A DNA stretch of 64,000 bases from the NCBI RefSeq assembly GCF_030161575.1, contig NZ_BSUL01000001.1:1426001-1490000 (forward strand), in the 5' to 3' direction. The position numbers and the translations under genes are program-made. This document shows, in pieces, positions 55,344 to 63,644 of the stretch. The stretch comes from Arenivirga flava (GTDB taxonomy: Bacteria; Actinomycetota; Actinomycetes; Actinomycetales; Microbacteriaceae). The notes under the pieces are model-generated. The model ran no database searches. It saw nothing but the letters and a program-made list of their open reading frames with translations, and was not told the DNA's origin. Numbering within the stretch: the stretch's first letter is position 1; the number at the start of each line of letters is the position of its first letter.

Positions 55344-56779
55344 AGCGCCCGGTGCGTGAAGCGGCCCTCGAGCAGCGTCGCGGCCACCGGCATCGTGCGC
55401 AGCGGATGCGCGTCGAAGGCCGCATCCAGCACCGCAAGGTCGGCGCGCTCCCCCACCGCCACCGCGCTGCGGACGGATGCGGCCAGCGCCTCGGCGCGCG
55501 TGATCGCCTGCTCGCCGTGCCACGCGCCGCGCCCGTCGCGGCTGCGGGTGACGGCCGCGTCCATCGCCACCCACGGGTCGAGCGGTGCGACCGGCGCGTC
55601 GGAGCCGAGCGCGAGCTGCGCGCCGGCGTCGAGCAGCGCGCGCAGCGGGAAGGCGCGCTCGGTGCGCCCGGGCCAGTAGTGCTCAGCCACGTCGCGGTCG
55701 TCCATGGCGTGCTCGGGCTGCACGCTCGCGACGACGCCGAGCGCCGCGAAGCGCGGCACGTCGTCGTCGGCGAGCAGCTGGGCGTGCTCGATCGAGCCGC
55801 CGATGCCGACCGCCTCGAACGCGTTCAGCGCGAGGGTGTTCGCACGGTCGCCGATCGCGTGCACCGCAGGCCGCAGACCCGCTCGCCGCGCGAGCCGCAG
55901 GTGCTCGACGAGCTCCTCGTGCGGCACGGTGAGCACACCGTGCGGGTCGGCGTCGAGGCCGGCGTACGGGTCGGCGCAGAACGCCGTGCGGGTGTTCAGC
56001 GAGCCGTCCGTGATGATCTTGGCCGGTCCGACGGCGAGCAGCCCCTCGCCGCCCTCGACGAGCGCGCCGCTCGGCAGCCGCAGCGCGGTCGCCCGGGCGA
56101 TGTCCTGCGGGTACACCGCCGCCTCGACCCGCAGGCTGCGCTGGCCGCCGGCGATGCGCCGCAGCCAGGCGTCGCGGCTCCAGCGCATCTCCATGTCGAC
56201 CACGCCGACCACGCCGCGCACCGCGGCGGTGAGCGCCGCCTCGCCGGCCCAGCGGTCGAGCACGGCGTCGTCGACCGCGTCGAGCTCGCGCACGAGCGCG
56301 AAGGCGTCGGTCTCGCGCACGAGCCCGTTCGGCGCCGTCAGCCCGTACCGGGCGCAGGCGGCGCTGTTGGCCCAGGCCGCGTGCAGGTCGCCGCTGACCA
56401 GTACGACCGGATGCGCGCCCGTCGCCGCGTCAAGCAGCTCGCGGCTCGGCGCGTCCGGCCACAGCCCGTCCCGGAAGCCGTAGCCGACGAGCGTCTGCCC
56501 CTCCTCGGCGCGGGCGCGATGCGCCGCCGCGATCGCCGCGGCCTCGGCGGCGCTCTCCGCCGCGCCGACGTCGAAGCGCCGCAGCGCCAGCGCCCACTGG
56601 TTCAGGTGCACGTGCGCGTCCCACAGGCCGGGTACGACGTGGCGGCCGTCCACGTCCACGGTCTCCGCCGCCTCCTCGATCCGCGGGGCGATCGCGGCGA
56701 TGACGCCGTCGCGCAGCAGCAGGTCGACGGTCTCGGCCGCGGGCGCGAGTCGGGCGCGGCGCAGGATGAGGGCGCTCAC
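55340..56779 (-). CDS. amidohydrolase family protein (YtcJ-like)
   Basis: Metal-dependent hydrolase of 479 residues, amidohydrolase-3 type. Metal ligands in order: HxH in LWDAHVHLN, the lysine region AKIITDGSLNTRTAFC, His in AVHAIGDRANT, His in SIEHAQLL, and Asp in LALGSDAPVAPLDPW. The N- and C-terminal beta sandwich is present (ILRRARLAPAAETVDLLLRDG; ADLAVLDAAFDAHPLRTMP). Substrate unknown; the family includes enzymes acting on amides, formamides and hydantoins. The ATG overlaps the PaiB stop by 4 bases. Confidence 0.9.
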   Translation of the reverse strand: MSALILRRARLAPAAETVDLLLRDGVIAAIAPRIEEAAETVDVDGRHVVPGLWDAHVHLNQWALALRRFDVGAAESAAEAAAIAAAHRARAEEGQTLVGYGFRDGLWPDAPSRELLDAATGAHPVVLVSGDLHAAWANSAACARYGLTAPNGLVRETDAFALVRELDAVDDAVLDRWAGEAALTAAVRGVVGVVDMEMRWSRDAWLRRIAGGQRSLRVEAAVYPQDIARATALRLPSGALVEGGEGLLAVGPAKIITDGSLNTRTAFCADPYAGLDADPHGVLTVPHEELVEHLRLARRAGLRPAVHAIGDRANTLALNAFEAVGIGGSIEHAQLLADDDVPRFAALGVVASVQPEHAMDDRDVAEHYWPGRTERAFPLRALLDAGAQLALGSDAPVAPLDPWVAMDAAVTRSRDGRGAWHGEQAITRAEALAASVRSAVAVGERADLAVLDAAFDAHPLRTMPVAATLLEGRFTHRAL

Positions 56780-57492
56780 AGGGCTGCTCCGTCGGCGTCC
56801 GCGCCGTCGGCGTCCGCTCCGTCGGCGTCCGCTCCGTCGGCGTCCGCACCGGCGGCCGCATCCGCTCCGGCACCGAGGAAGGGATGCGCGCGCCGCATCT
56901 CCGCCGCGAGCTGCGGCTGCGCGTACGGCCCGTGTCCCTCGAGCTCGGCGACCACCGAGCGGACGATCTGCTCGGGCTTGTTCTGGCTGAGCTTGCGCTT
57001 GGCCTCGACTCGGGTCGGGCGCAGCCGGAAGCCGACCGTGCCGCGGGCGACCCGCTCGGCGAGCGCCGCGTCTTCCGGCGTGCCGAGCAGCCGGCGCGGC
57101 TCGGGCAGCGGTGCCTCGAAGACGTCGACGAGACGGTCGAGCATGCGCAGGTTCTCCTCGGCGCTCAGCAGCTCGGGCCGGCCGTGCAGGTGCACGGCCG
57201 TGAAGTTCCAGGTGGGCACGGTGGCGCTGTCGTCGTACCAGCCGGGCGAGACGTAGCCGTGCGGACCCTGCAGGATGACGGCCACCTCGTGCCGCCCCAG
57301 CTCGTGGATGGCGTCGTCCGGCCGGCCGACGTGGCTCACGATCGTGAGGTCGTCCCCCTCGAGGAGGACCGGGTAATGGCTCACCCGGAGGCCCGTGCTC
57401 GTCGCGCTGACGAGGGTCGCCCAGGGGTGCTCGCGCACGATGCGCCGCAGCTCGGCCAGCTCGTGCAGCGCGAAGGTGGGGTTCTGCCGCAT
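56776..57492 (-). CDS. FMN-binding negative transcriptional regulator, PaiB-like
   Basis: 238-residue split-barrel FMN-binding protein of the PaiB family. Motifs include PWATLVSATSTGLRVSHYPVLLEG, VAVILQGPHGYVSPGWY, VPTWNFTAVHLHGRPELL and KLSQNKPEQIVRSVV. In Bacillus, PaiB with PaiA represses sporulation and protease genes; in actinobacteria the role is unclear and may be enzymatic. The last 25 residues are an ADADG repeat tail encoded by four 15 bp repeats, not part of the fold. It is coupled to the amidohydrolase. Confidence 0.88.
   Translation of the reverse strand: MRQNPTFALHELAELRRIVREHPWATLVSATSTGLRVSHYPVLLEGDDLTIVSHVGRPDDAIHELGRHEVAVILQGPHGYVSPGWYDDSATVPTWNFTAVHLHGRPELLSAEENLRMLDRLVDVFEAPLPEPRRLLGTPEDAALAERVARGTVGFRLRPTRVEAKRKLSQNKPEQIVRSVVAELEGHGPYAQPQLAAEMRRAHPFLGAGADAAAGADADGADADGADADGADADGAAL
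56791..56850. repeat. four 15 bp tandem repeats inside the PaiB tail
   Basis: GTCGGCGTCCGCTCC-type units start at 56791, 56806, 56821 and 56836. In frame they code for repeated Gly-Ala-Asp-Ala-Asp on the minus strand. Confidence 0.85.
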
Positions 57493-57525
57493 CCGCCTAT
57501 TCTGGCGTGCCGATAGCCTGCGATC

Positions 57526-57594
57526 GTGTCGTTCCGCATCCGCTCGGCCGTTCCGCGCGGCGACGAGGTGGTCGAGATCAGCCTGTCGCGCTGA
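57526..57594 (+). CDS. possible 22-residue leaderless ORF
   Basis: GTG 57526 opens 22 codons (start MSFRIRSAVPRGDE) ending at TGA 57592-57594. A TAGCCT element at 57514-57519 ends exactly 6 bases before it, the layout of the leaderless genes in this window. It is divergent from PaiB and convergent with the Fpg gene. It could be a micro-protein, the stub of a deleted gene, or a promoter that only makes antisense RNA to Fpg. Confidence 0.3.
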   Translation: MSFRIRSAVPRGDEVVEISLSR

Positions 57595-57597
57595 GTC

Positions 57598-58569
57598 TCA
57601 CGCCTGGCACTGCGGGCACCAGTAGAGCTTGCGGTTGCCCATCTCCTCGAGCACGATGTGCGTGCCGCAGACGCGGCAGGGCAGGCCCTCGCGCTTGTAC
57701 ACCCAGTGCCGGTCGGCCCGGCTCGCGAGCGCCCGGCGGTGGGCGGCCTCGTCGAGCCCGTCCATGGTCATCATCTGGCCCGTCGTGACGCCGATCTCGA
57801 GCAGCCGCGACCAGTCGGCCCAGAGGTCGCGGGCCTGCTCGGCGCTGATCGTGCGCGCGGGCGTGTGCGGATTCATCCGTGCTCGGAAGAGGATCTCGGC
57901 CCGGTAGACGTTGCCGATGCCCGCGACGACGGACTGGTCCATGAGCTGCAGGCCGACCGCCTTGGCCGACTTCGTGAGCCGCTCCACGAACTTGGCCTCG
58001 GCCTCGGGACCGTCGTCGAGCTGCGGATCGGGGCCGAGACGGTCGAGCACGGCGCGCACGCCGGCGTCGTCGAGCACCTCGCAGGCGGTCGGTCCGCGCA
58101 GGTCGGCCACCGTCTCGTCGGTGAGCAGCCGCACGCGCACCTGGCCGACGGGCTCCGGTGGCCACGTCTCGACGGTCTCCGTGACCTTCTCCTGCTCCGC
58201 CATGCGCAGCCGGGCGCGGCGGGGCGCGCCGATCGAGGCGAGGGAGTCCTCGTGCTCACCGACGACGGTGCCGCGCTGATTGGTCTGGCCCATCCGCCCG
58301 CCGGCGCTGGCGGTGGGCGCGTCGAGCTCCAGCGCCCCCGCGAAGTCCCACGCACCGTAGATGCCGAGATGCACGCGCAGCCAGAGGCCGTCCTCGAAGT
58401 CGAGGAACATCTGCTTGCCGACGGCCTTCGCGTCGGTCATGGTTCGACCGTCGAGCATCGCAGCGCCCTCGGCGAAGCGCCCCTGCGGCGAGCTGACCCT
58501 CACGGCGCGGCCGACGAAGCGCCTCGCGAACTGGCGTGCGATGCGATGGACGGAGTGACCCTCGGGCAC
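57598..58569 (-). CDS. DNA glycosylase/AP lyase, Fpg/Nei family
   Basis: Base-excision repair enzyme of 323 residues. The catalytic N-terminus MPEGHSVHRIARQF has Pro2 and Glu3. VAGIGNVYRAEILFRARMNP is the helix-two-turn-helix, and the zinc finger is CRVCGTHIVLEEMGNRKLYWCPQC in outline, with all four Cys. The PEGHS start and length suggest the Nei (endonuclease VIII-like) branch of actinobacteria rather than MutM; oxidised pyrimidines would be the likely lesions. Start GTG 58569 overlaps the rpiB stop by one base (TAGTG). Confidence 0.92.
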   Translation of the reverse strand: MPEGHSVHRIARQFARRFVGRAVRVSSPQGRFAEGAAMLDGRTMTDAKAVGKQMFLDFEDGLWLRVHLGIYGAWDFAGALELDAPTASAGGRMGQTNQRGTVVGEHEDSLASIGAPRRARLRMAEQEKVTETVETWPPEPVGQVRVRLLTDETVADLRGPTACEVLDDAGVRAVLDRLGPDPQLDDGPEAEAKFVERLTKSAKAVGLQLMDQSVVAGIGNVYRAEILFRARMNPHTPARTISAEQARDLWADWSRLLEIGVTTGQMMTMDGLDEAAHRRALASRADRHWVYKREGLPCRVCGTHIVLEEMGNRKLYWCPQCQA

Positions 58570-59054
58570 TAGTGGATCTCGTGCCCCTCGATGGCCCCGG
58601 TGGTCTCGTACTCGGCGAGCTGCGCGATGCGGCGGGCGTGCCGCTCCTCGCCGGTGAACGGGGTGGCGATGAACGAGCGGATGAAGCCCAGCACCTCCGC
58701 GTAGTCGTGCTGCCGGGCGCCGATCGCGATGACGTTCGCGTCGTTGTGCTCGCGGGCGAGCTCGGCCGTGGAGGTGTTCCAGACGAGCGCCGCGCGCACG
58801 CCCTCCACCTTGTTGGCCGCGATCTGCTCGCCGTTGCCGGAACCACCGAAGACCACCCCGAGGGCCGTCTCGCCCGCGCGCTGGTCGCGCACCACGGCGC
58901 GGGCCGCGTTGATGCAGAACGACGGGTAGTCGTCGAGGGGCTCGTAACTGCTCGGGCCGTGGTCGGTGACCGCGTGGCCGTCGCCGGTCAGGTCGTCGAT
59001 CAGCTGCTTGCTCATGTCCAGCCCGGCGTGGTCCGTGGCGATGTGGATCCGCAT
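58569..59054 (-). CDS. rpiB: ribose-5-phosphate isomerase B
   Basis: Interconverts ribose-5-phosphate and ribulose-5-phosphate in the pentose phosphate pathway. 161 residues with MRIHIATDHAGLDMSKQL, DHGPSSYEPLDDYPSFCINAARAV in outline, VVFGGSGNGEQIAANKVEGVRAAL and NDANVIAIGARQHDY. The CxGSGxG-type loop has Phe in place of Cys (VFGGSGNGEQ), as in mycobacterial RpiB, where Glu rather than Cys is the base. ATG 59054 has TAGGCT 7 bases upstream (leaderless layout). Coupled with Fpg. Confidence 0.94.
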   Translation of the reverse strand: MRIHIATDHAGLDMSKQLIDDLTGDGHAVTDHGPSSYEPLDDYPSFCINAARAVVRDQRAGETALGVVFGGSGNGEQIAANKVEGVRAALVWNTSTAELAREHNDANVIAIGARQHDYAEVLGFIRSFIATPFTGEERHARRIAQLAEYETTGAIEGHEIH

Positions 59055-59061
59055 GATCGCC

Positions 59062-59067
59062 AGCCTA
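59062..59067 (-). promoter_or_regulatory. -10 element of rpiB, leaderless layout
   Basis: TAGGCT on the minus strand, 7 bases before ATG 59054. Confidence 0.5.
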
Positions 59068-59129
59068 GCGACCGGGGCGGGTGGCTCGGCTCCCGCGCCG
59101 CATCGCCCCTCAACGTTCCATCCACCCAC

Positions 59130-59186
59130 CGAGTTGCCGCGAATGGCGGCCAAGAGCAGCGTGAGACCGCCACATGCGGCAACTCG
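59130..59186. repeat. 57 bp interrupted palindrome
   Basis: The outer arms CGAGTTGCCGC (59130-59140) and GCGGCAACTCG (59176-59186) are perfect 11 bp inverted copies. Inside, GGCGG (59145-59149) pairs with CCGCC (59167-59171). It lies in the tetR-rpiB spacer and resembles a REP/small palindromic element. Confidence 0.65.
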
Positions 59187-59251
59187 ATGCGGGCGAGCGC
59201 TGCGGGCAGCGGCGCGAAAGGGTGACCCATTGCGTCACGCCCGCTCGCGGC

Positions 59252-59312
59252 CGGCAGCGCTCAGCGGCGGCAGCCCTCAGCGGCGGCAGCCCTCAGCGGC
59301 GGCAGCGCTCAG
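59252..59312. repeat. 16 bp tandem repeats
   Basis: CGGCGGCAGCCCTCAG units at 59265, 59281 and 59297, with a partial unit at 59252. Non-coding, just past the tetR stop. Confidence 0.8.
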
Positions 59313-59339
59313 CGCGCAGCCGGCCGCCGCCGCGCCCGC

Positions 59340-59900
59340 TCAGTACCACCAGCGCGGGAAGGACTCCGACAGGGTCTCCACGAGCGCCGCGCGGTCGAGG
59401 CCCGGGTCCTGCAGGCCGGCCGTCACGCCGCCGACGAGACCGGCGCCGACGAAGCGGGCGATGATGCGCGCCTTCGCCCGCGGCAGGGGCGGGTCGACGG
59501 TCTCGGCGAGGATGACCAGGCAGGACTGCTCGAAGCTCGACGTGAGCATGCTGATGAGCTCCGCATCCGGCGCCTCGACGAGGGCGCGGTAGTAGATGTC
59601 GCGGCGCTCCTCGACGTGGCGCACGGTCGCGTCGATGCCGTCGCGCAGCACCTCCTGGGGCGATCCGCCCTCGCGACGTCCGCGCAGGTAGTCGTCGCGC
59701 ATCCGCTCGAGATCCTCGCCGAGCACGGTGGCGAGCAGCTCGCCGGGTGACGAGTAGTGGTCGTAGAACGTCGCACGGTTGATGCCGGCGCGGCGCGTCA
59801 GCTCGGCCACCCCGAGCTTGGCGATCGGGGTGCGCGCGGCGAGATCCAGCACGGCCTCGGCGAGCGCCGCCTGCGTCTGGAGGATCCGGGAGTCGACCAT
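59340..59900 (-). CDS. TetR/AcrR family transcriptional regulator
   Basis: 186-residue repressor. The N-terminal helix-turn-helix is SRILQTQAALAEAVLDLAAR, then KLGVAELTRRAGINRATFYDHYSSPGELL. The C-terminal ligand domain is helical (VRHVEERRDIYYRALVEA, ARIIARFVGAGLVGGVTAGL) and ends FPRWWY. ATG 59900 has TAGGCT 6 bases upstream (leaderless layout). It diverges from pepN, and a 13 bp palindrome in the shared region is its probable operator. Ligand unknown. Confidence 0.9.
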   Translation of the reverse strand: MVDSRILQTQAALAEAVLDLAARTPIAKLGVAELTRRAGINRATFYDHYSSPGELLATVLGEDLERMRDDYLRGRREGGSPQEVLRDGIDATVRHVEERRDIYYRALVEAPDAELISMLTSSFEQSCLVILAETVDPPLPRAKARIIARFVGAGLVGGVTAGLQDPGLDRAALVETLSESFPRWWY

Positions 59901-59906
59901 GGGGCG

Positions 59907-59912
59907 AGCCTA
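59907..59912 (-). promoter_or_regulatory. -10 element of the tetR gene, leaderless layout
   Basis: TAGGCT on the minus strand, 6 bases before ATG 59900. Confidence 0.5.
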
Positions 59913-59917
59913 ATCCC

Positions 59918-59930
59918 GACAGGCGCTGTC
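59918..59930. promoter_or_regulatory. probable TetR operator
   Basis: GACAG-GCG-CTGTC, a perfect 5 bp inverted repeat, sits 6 bases behind the tetR -10 element, inside its -35/-10 spacer, and about 12 bases before a TAGGGT -10-like element (59942-59947) facing pepN. Confidence 0.5.
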
Positions 59931-59981
59931 TTGAACGCCAATAGGGTGGGATCACCGCCGAGAACCCCAGGAGGAGCAAGG

Positions 59982-62528
59982 ATGCCCGGAGAGAACCTCA
60001 CCCGCATCGAGGCCGAGGAGCGCAAGGCGCTCCTGCACGTCGACAGCTACGCGATCGAACTCGATCTGACCCGTGGAGCGGAGGTGTTCGGCTCGACGAC
60101 CCGCGTGCGCTTCACCGCCACCGAGGGCGCCTCGACCTTCATCGACGCGATCACCCGCGCGGTGCACTCGGTGACGCTCAACGGCGTCGCCCTCGACCCG
60201 GCCGAGGTCTCGGACGGCGTGCGCATCCAGCTGCCCTCGCTCGCCGCCGAGAACGAGCTCGTCGTCGTCGCCGACGCCTTCTACACGAACAGCGGCGAGG
60301 GGCTGCACCGCTTCGTCGACCCGGTCGACGGCGAGGTGTACCTCTACTCGCAGTTCGAGGTGCCGGACAGCCGCCGCGTCTTCGCGGTCTTCGAGCAGCC
60401 CGACCTCAAGGCGACCTTCGCCTTCACCGTCACCGCGCCGGCCGAGTGGAAGGTGGTGTCGAACTCGCCCACGCCCGAGCCGACCACCACGGACGACGGT
60501 GCCGCGACCTGGAGCTTCGCTCCGACGCCCATCCTCTCCAGCTACGTCACCGCGATCGTCGCCGGCCCCTACGTGGAGGTGCGCGACGAGCTCACCAGCA
60601 GCGACGGCCGCGTGATCCCGCTCGGCGTCTTCGCCCGCGCCTCGCTCGCCGAGCACCTCGACGCCGACTACGTCTTCGAGAAGACCAAGCAGGGCTTCGC
60701 CTTCTTCGAGGAGCAGTTCCAGTACCCCTACCCCTTCGAGAAGTACGACCAGCTCTTCGTGCCCGAGTTCAACGCGGGCGCCATGGAGAACGCGGGCGCG
60801 GTCACCTTCACCGAGACGTACGTGTTCCGCTCGAAGGTGACGGATGCGATCCGCGAGCGCCGCGTCGTCACGATCCTGCACGAGCTGGCCCACATGTGGT
60901 TCGGCGACCTCGTGACCATGAAGTGGTGGAACGACCTCTGGCTCAACGAGTCCTTCGCGGAGTGGGCGTCGACGCTCGCCACCGCCGAGGCCACCGAGTG
61001 GACCGAGGCGTGGACCACCTTCCAGGCCATGGAGAAGAGCTGGGCGTACCGCCAGGACCAGCTGCCCTCGACGCACCCGATCGTCGCGACGATCAACGAC
61101 CTCGAGGACGTGCAGGTCAACTTCGACGGCATCACCTACGCGAAGGGCGGCAGCGTGCTCAAGCAGCTGGTCGCCTGGGTGGGCCTCGAGGCCTTCATGC
61201 AGGGCGTCGCGCAGTACTTCAAGAAGCACGCGCACGCGAACACCGAGCTGCGCGATCTGCTCGTCGAGCTCGAGGCCACGAGCGGCCGCGACCTCTCCGA
61301 GTGGTCGCAGCTGTGGCTCGAGACGGCCGGCGTCAACACGCTGCGTCCGGAGATCGAGACGGATGCGCAGGGCGTCATCACGGGCTTCGCGGTGCTGCAG
61401 ACCGCCCCGGAGGAGTGGCCGACCATCCGTCCGCACCGCCTGGCGATCGGCTTCTACGCGCTGGACGGCGACTCCCTCGCCCGCATCCACCGCGTCGAGC
61501 TCGACGTCGCGGGCGAGCGCACCGAGGTGCCCGAGCTCGTCGGCCTCGCCAAGCCCGACCTGGTGCTCGTGAACGACGACGACCTCGCCTACGCGAAGAT
61601 CCGCCTCGACGACGCCTCGCAGCAGGTGGCCATCGCCCACCTCGCCGGCATCGCCGAGGCGCTGCCGCGGTCGATCGTCTGGGGCGCCGCCTGGGATGCG
61701 ACCCGCGACGCCGAGCTGCGTCCGAGCGACTACGTGCGCCTCGTGCTCGGCAACATCGCGAGCGAGACCGAGTCGACCACCATCCGCACGACGCTGGCGC
61801 AGCTGGTGACGGTGGCGCGGATGTACGTGGCCCCCGAGCGCCGGCTCGAGACGGTCACCGAGGTGGCCGACGGGCTCTGGGCGCTGGCGGCGGAGGCGCA
61901 GGCCGGCTCCGACGCGCAGTTCCAGTTCCTGAAGGCCTTCGCCCAGGTCGTCACGACCGACGAGCACGGCGACGTGCTCGCGGCCCTGCTCGAGGGCTCG
62001 CGCGCGCTCGACGGCCTCGAGATCGACACGGATCTGCGCTGGGAGCTGCTCGAGGGCCTCGTGCTGCTCGGCCGCGCCGGCGAGTCCGAGGTGGTCGCGG
62101 CCCTGGAGTCCGACAACACCGCCACCGGCGCCCAGGCGGCCGCACGGCTGCGCGCCGCGATCCCGACGGCCGAGGCGAAGCTGGCGGCGTTCGCGTCACT
62201 GGTCGACGTCGACACCGCGCCCAACATGATCGTGCGCAACACGGCGCTGGGCTTCCAGCACGTGATCGACCCGGCGCCGCTCGAGGCCACCGTCGAGCGC
62301 TACTTCGACAGCCTCACCACCCTGTGGGCCGAGCGCAGCTACCACATCGCCGACACGGTGATCTCGGGGCTCTACCCGGCGCCGCTGGCCTCCGAGGCGC
62401 TGCGCGAGCGCACCGAGGCGTGGCTCGCCGCGAACCCCGGGACGCCGGCGCTGCGCCGCATCGTCATCGAGTCGCTGGCCGGCGTGGAGCGCGCGCTCCT
62501 GGCGCAGGAGCGCGACCGCCGGGCCTGA
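59982..62528 (+). CDS. pepN: aminopeptidase N (M1 family)
   Basis: Zinc aminopeptidase of 848 residues that trims N-terminal residues from peptides. The exopeptidase motif is FNAGAMENAGAVTF, the zinc site is ILHELAHMWFGD (HExxH), and the third ligand is in WLNESFAEWAS. The catalytic Tyr is in VQVNFDGITYAKGGSVLKQL. The C-terminal third is the ERAP1-type helical cap. ATG 59982 has GGAGGAG about 6 bases upstream. It diverges from a TetR gene whose operator overlaps its promoter, so it may be controlled by that regulator, an unusual arrangement for a housekeeping peptidase. Confidence 0.96.
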   Translation: MPGENLTRIEAEERKALLHVDSYAIELDLTRGAEVFGSTTRVRFTATEGASTFIDAITRAVHSVTLNGVALDPAEVSDGVRIQLPSLAAENELVVVADAFYTNSGEGLHRFVDPVDGEVYLYSQFEVPDSRRVFAVFEQPDLKATFAFTVTAPAEWKVVSNSPTPEPTTTDDGAATWSFAPTPILSSYVTAIVAGPYVEVRDELTSSDGRVIPLGVFARASLAEHLDADYVFEKTKQGFAFFEEQFQYPYPFEKYDQLFVPEFNAGAMENAGAVTFTETYVFRSKVTDAIRERRVVTILHELAHMWFGDLVTMKWWNDLWLNESFAEWASTLATAEATEWTEAWTTFQAMEKSWAYRQDQLPSTHPIVATINDLEDVQVNFDGITYAKGGSVLKQLVAWVGLEAFMQGVAQYFKKHAHANTELRDLLVELEATSGRDLSEWSQLWLETAGVNTLRPEIETDAQGVITGFAVLQTAPEEWPTIRPHRLAIGFYALDGDSLARIHRVELDVAGERTEVPELVGLAKPDLVLVNDDDLAYAKIRLDDASQQVAIAHLAGIAEALPRSIVWGAAWDATRDAELRPSDYVRLVLGNIASETESTTIRTTLAQLVTVARMYVAPERRLETVTEVADGLWALAAEAQAGSDAQFQFLKAFAQVVTTDEHGDVLAALLEGSRALDGLEIDTDLRWELLEGLVLLGRAGESEVVAALESDNTATGAQAAARLRAAIPTAEAKLAAFASLVDVDTAPNMIVRNTALGFQHVIDPAPLEATVERYFDSLTTLWAERSYHIADTVISGLYPAPLASEALRERTEAWLAANPGTPALRRIVIESLAGVERALLAQERDRRA

Positions 62529-62541
62529 GCCGAGCGGATGC

Positions 62542-62573
62542 ACGGGGCGTCGACCTTCGGGTCGGCGCCCCGT
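62542..62573. terminator. terminator of pepN
   Basis: A 14 bp stem with one wobble pair (62542-62555 with 62560-62573) and a TTCG tetraloop, 13 bases past the stop. Confidence 0.8.
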
Positions 62574-62618
62574 CGCCGTCTCAGGGCGACCGCACCCGGC
62601 TCCCAGCGACCCCCGACC

Positions 62619-62624
62619 TAGAAT
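62619..62624 (+). promoter_or_regulatory. -10 element of mscS, leaderless layout
   Basis: TAGAAT, 6 bases before ATG 62631. Confidence 0.6.
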
Positions 62625-62630
62625 TCGGGG

Positions 62631-63644
62631 ATGGACGAACCGACCACCGGATTCTGGGCCGGGCTGATCGCCTTCCTGCGGGAGTGGCCCATCCTGCAGG
62701 CCCTCATCGTCGTCGTGATCGCGGTCGTCGTGCGCTGGGTGCTGCAGTTCGCCATCCGCCGCACGGTGGCCCAGATCGTCTCCGGCGTCAAGAAGGGCCA
62801 GGGCACCTCCGACACGCAGGCGATCATCAACTCGCCGCTGGCCGCGGTGCGCGTCGTGCAGCGCACGCGCACCATCGGCACGGTGCTCGGCAACATCGTC
62901 ACCTGGCTGGTCGTCGTCGTTGCGTTCCTCGCCGTCCTCAACCGCTTCCAGGTCGACCTCGGGCCGGTCGTCGGCTCGGCCGCCGTCGCGACCGCAGCGC
63001 TCGGCTTCGGTGCGCAGAACATCATCAAGGACATCCTGCAGGGCCTGTTCATGGTGTTCGAGGACCAGCTCGGCGTCGGCGACGTCGTCGACCTGGGTCC
63101 GGCGACGGGCGTGGTCGAGGAGGTGGGCATCCGCATCACGAAGGTGCGCGACGTCAACGGCACCCTGTGGTTCGTGCGCAACGGCGAGATCCTGCGCGTC
63201 GGCAACATGTCGCAGGGCTGGGCCCGCGTGATCATCGACCTGGCGGTGCCCTACGACACCGACGTGCAGGAGGTGCAGGCGCTCATCCTGAAGACCGCGA
63301 AGGCGCTCGCGGCCGACCCGAAGTGGGCGCCGCGCATCCTCGAGACGCCGGAGCTCTGGGGCCTCGAGTCGATCTCGGCCGAGGCCATGGTCATCCGCCT
63401 CGTCGCGAAGACGCGCACGTCGACCAAGGACGACGTCGCCCGCGAGCTGCGGGTGCGCCTGAAAGGCGCGCTCGACGAGGCCGGCATCAAGCTGCCGCAG
63501 CTCGGCAGCATCGTGCTGAGCGGATTCGAGGGAGCCGCCTCGGTGCGCGGCGCCCAGCCCCCGCGCACCAAGCCGGTGCCGGTGCCGAACAAGGCGCCCC
63601 GGGCCCCGCGCGCGCCGCGCAAGCCGAAGGGCGGCGACGCCTGA
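62631..63644 (+). CDS. mechanosensitive ion channel, MscS family
   Basis: 337-residue membrane channel that opens under tension to relieve osmotic shock. Hydrophobic helices at about 20-40 and 80-105, then the pore-lining helix and beta domain signature: VVGSAAVATAALGFGAQNIIKDILQGLFMVFEDQLGVGDVV in outline. The cytosolic C-terminal domain is followed by a basic Pro-rich tail (KPVPVPNKAPRAPRAPRKPK). ATG 62631 fits a leaderless transcript. The stop overlaps the next gene's ATG by one base (TGATG). Confidence 0.92.
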   Translation: MDEPTTGFWAGLIAFLREWPILQALIVVVIAVVVRWVLQFAIRRTVAQIVSGVKKGQGTSDTQAIINSPLAAVRVVQRTRTIGTVLGNIVTWLVVVVAFLAVLNRFQVDLGPVVGSAAVATAALGFGAQNIIKDILQGLFMVFEDQLGVGDVVDLGPATGVVEEVGIRITKVRDVNGTLWFVRNGEILRVGNMSQGWARVIIDLAVPYDTDVQEVQALILKTAKALAADPKWAPRILETPELWGLESISAEAMVIRLVAKTRTSTKDDVARELRVRLKGALDEAGIKLPQLGSIVLSGFEGAASVRGAQPPRTKPVPVPNKAPRAPRAPRKPKGGDA

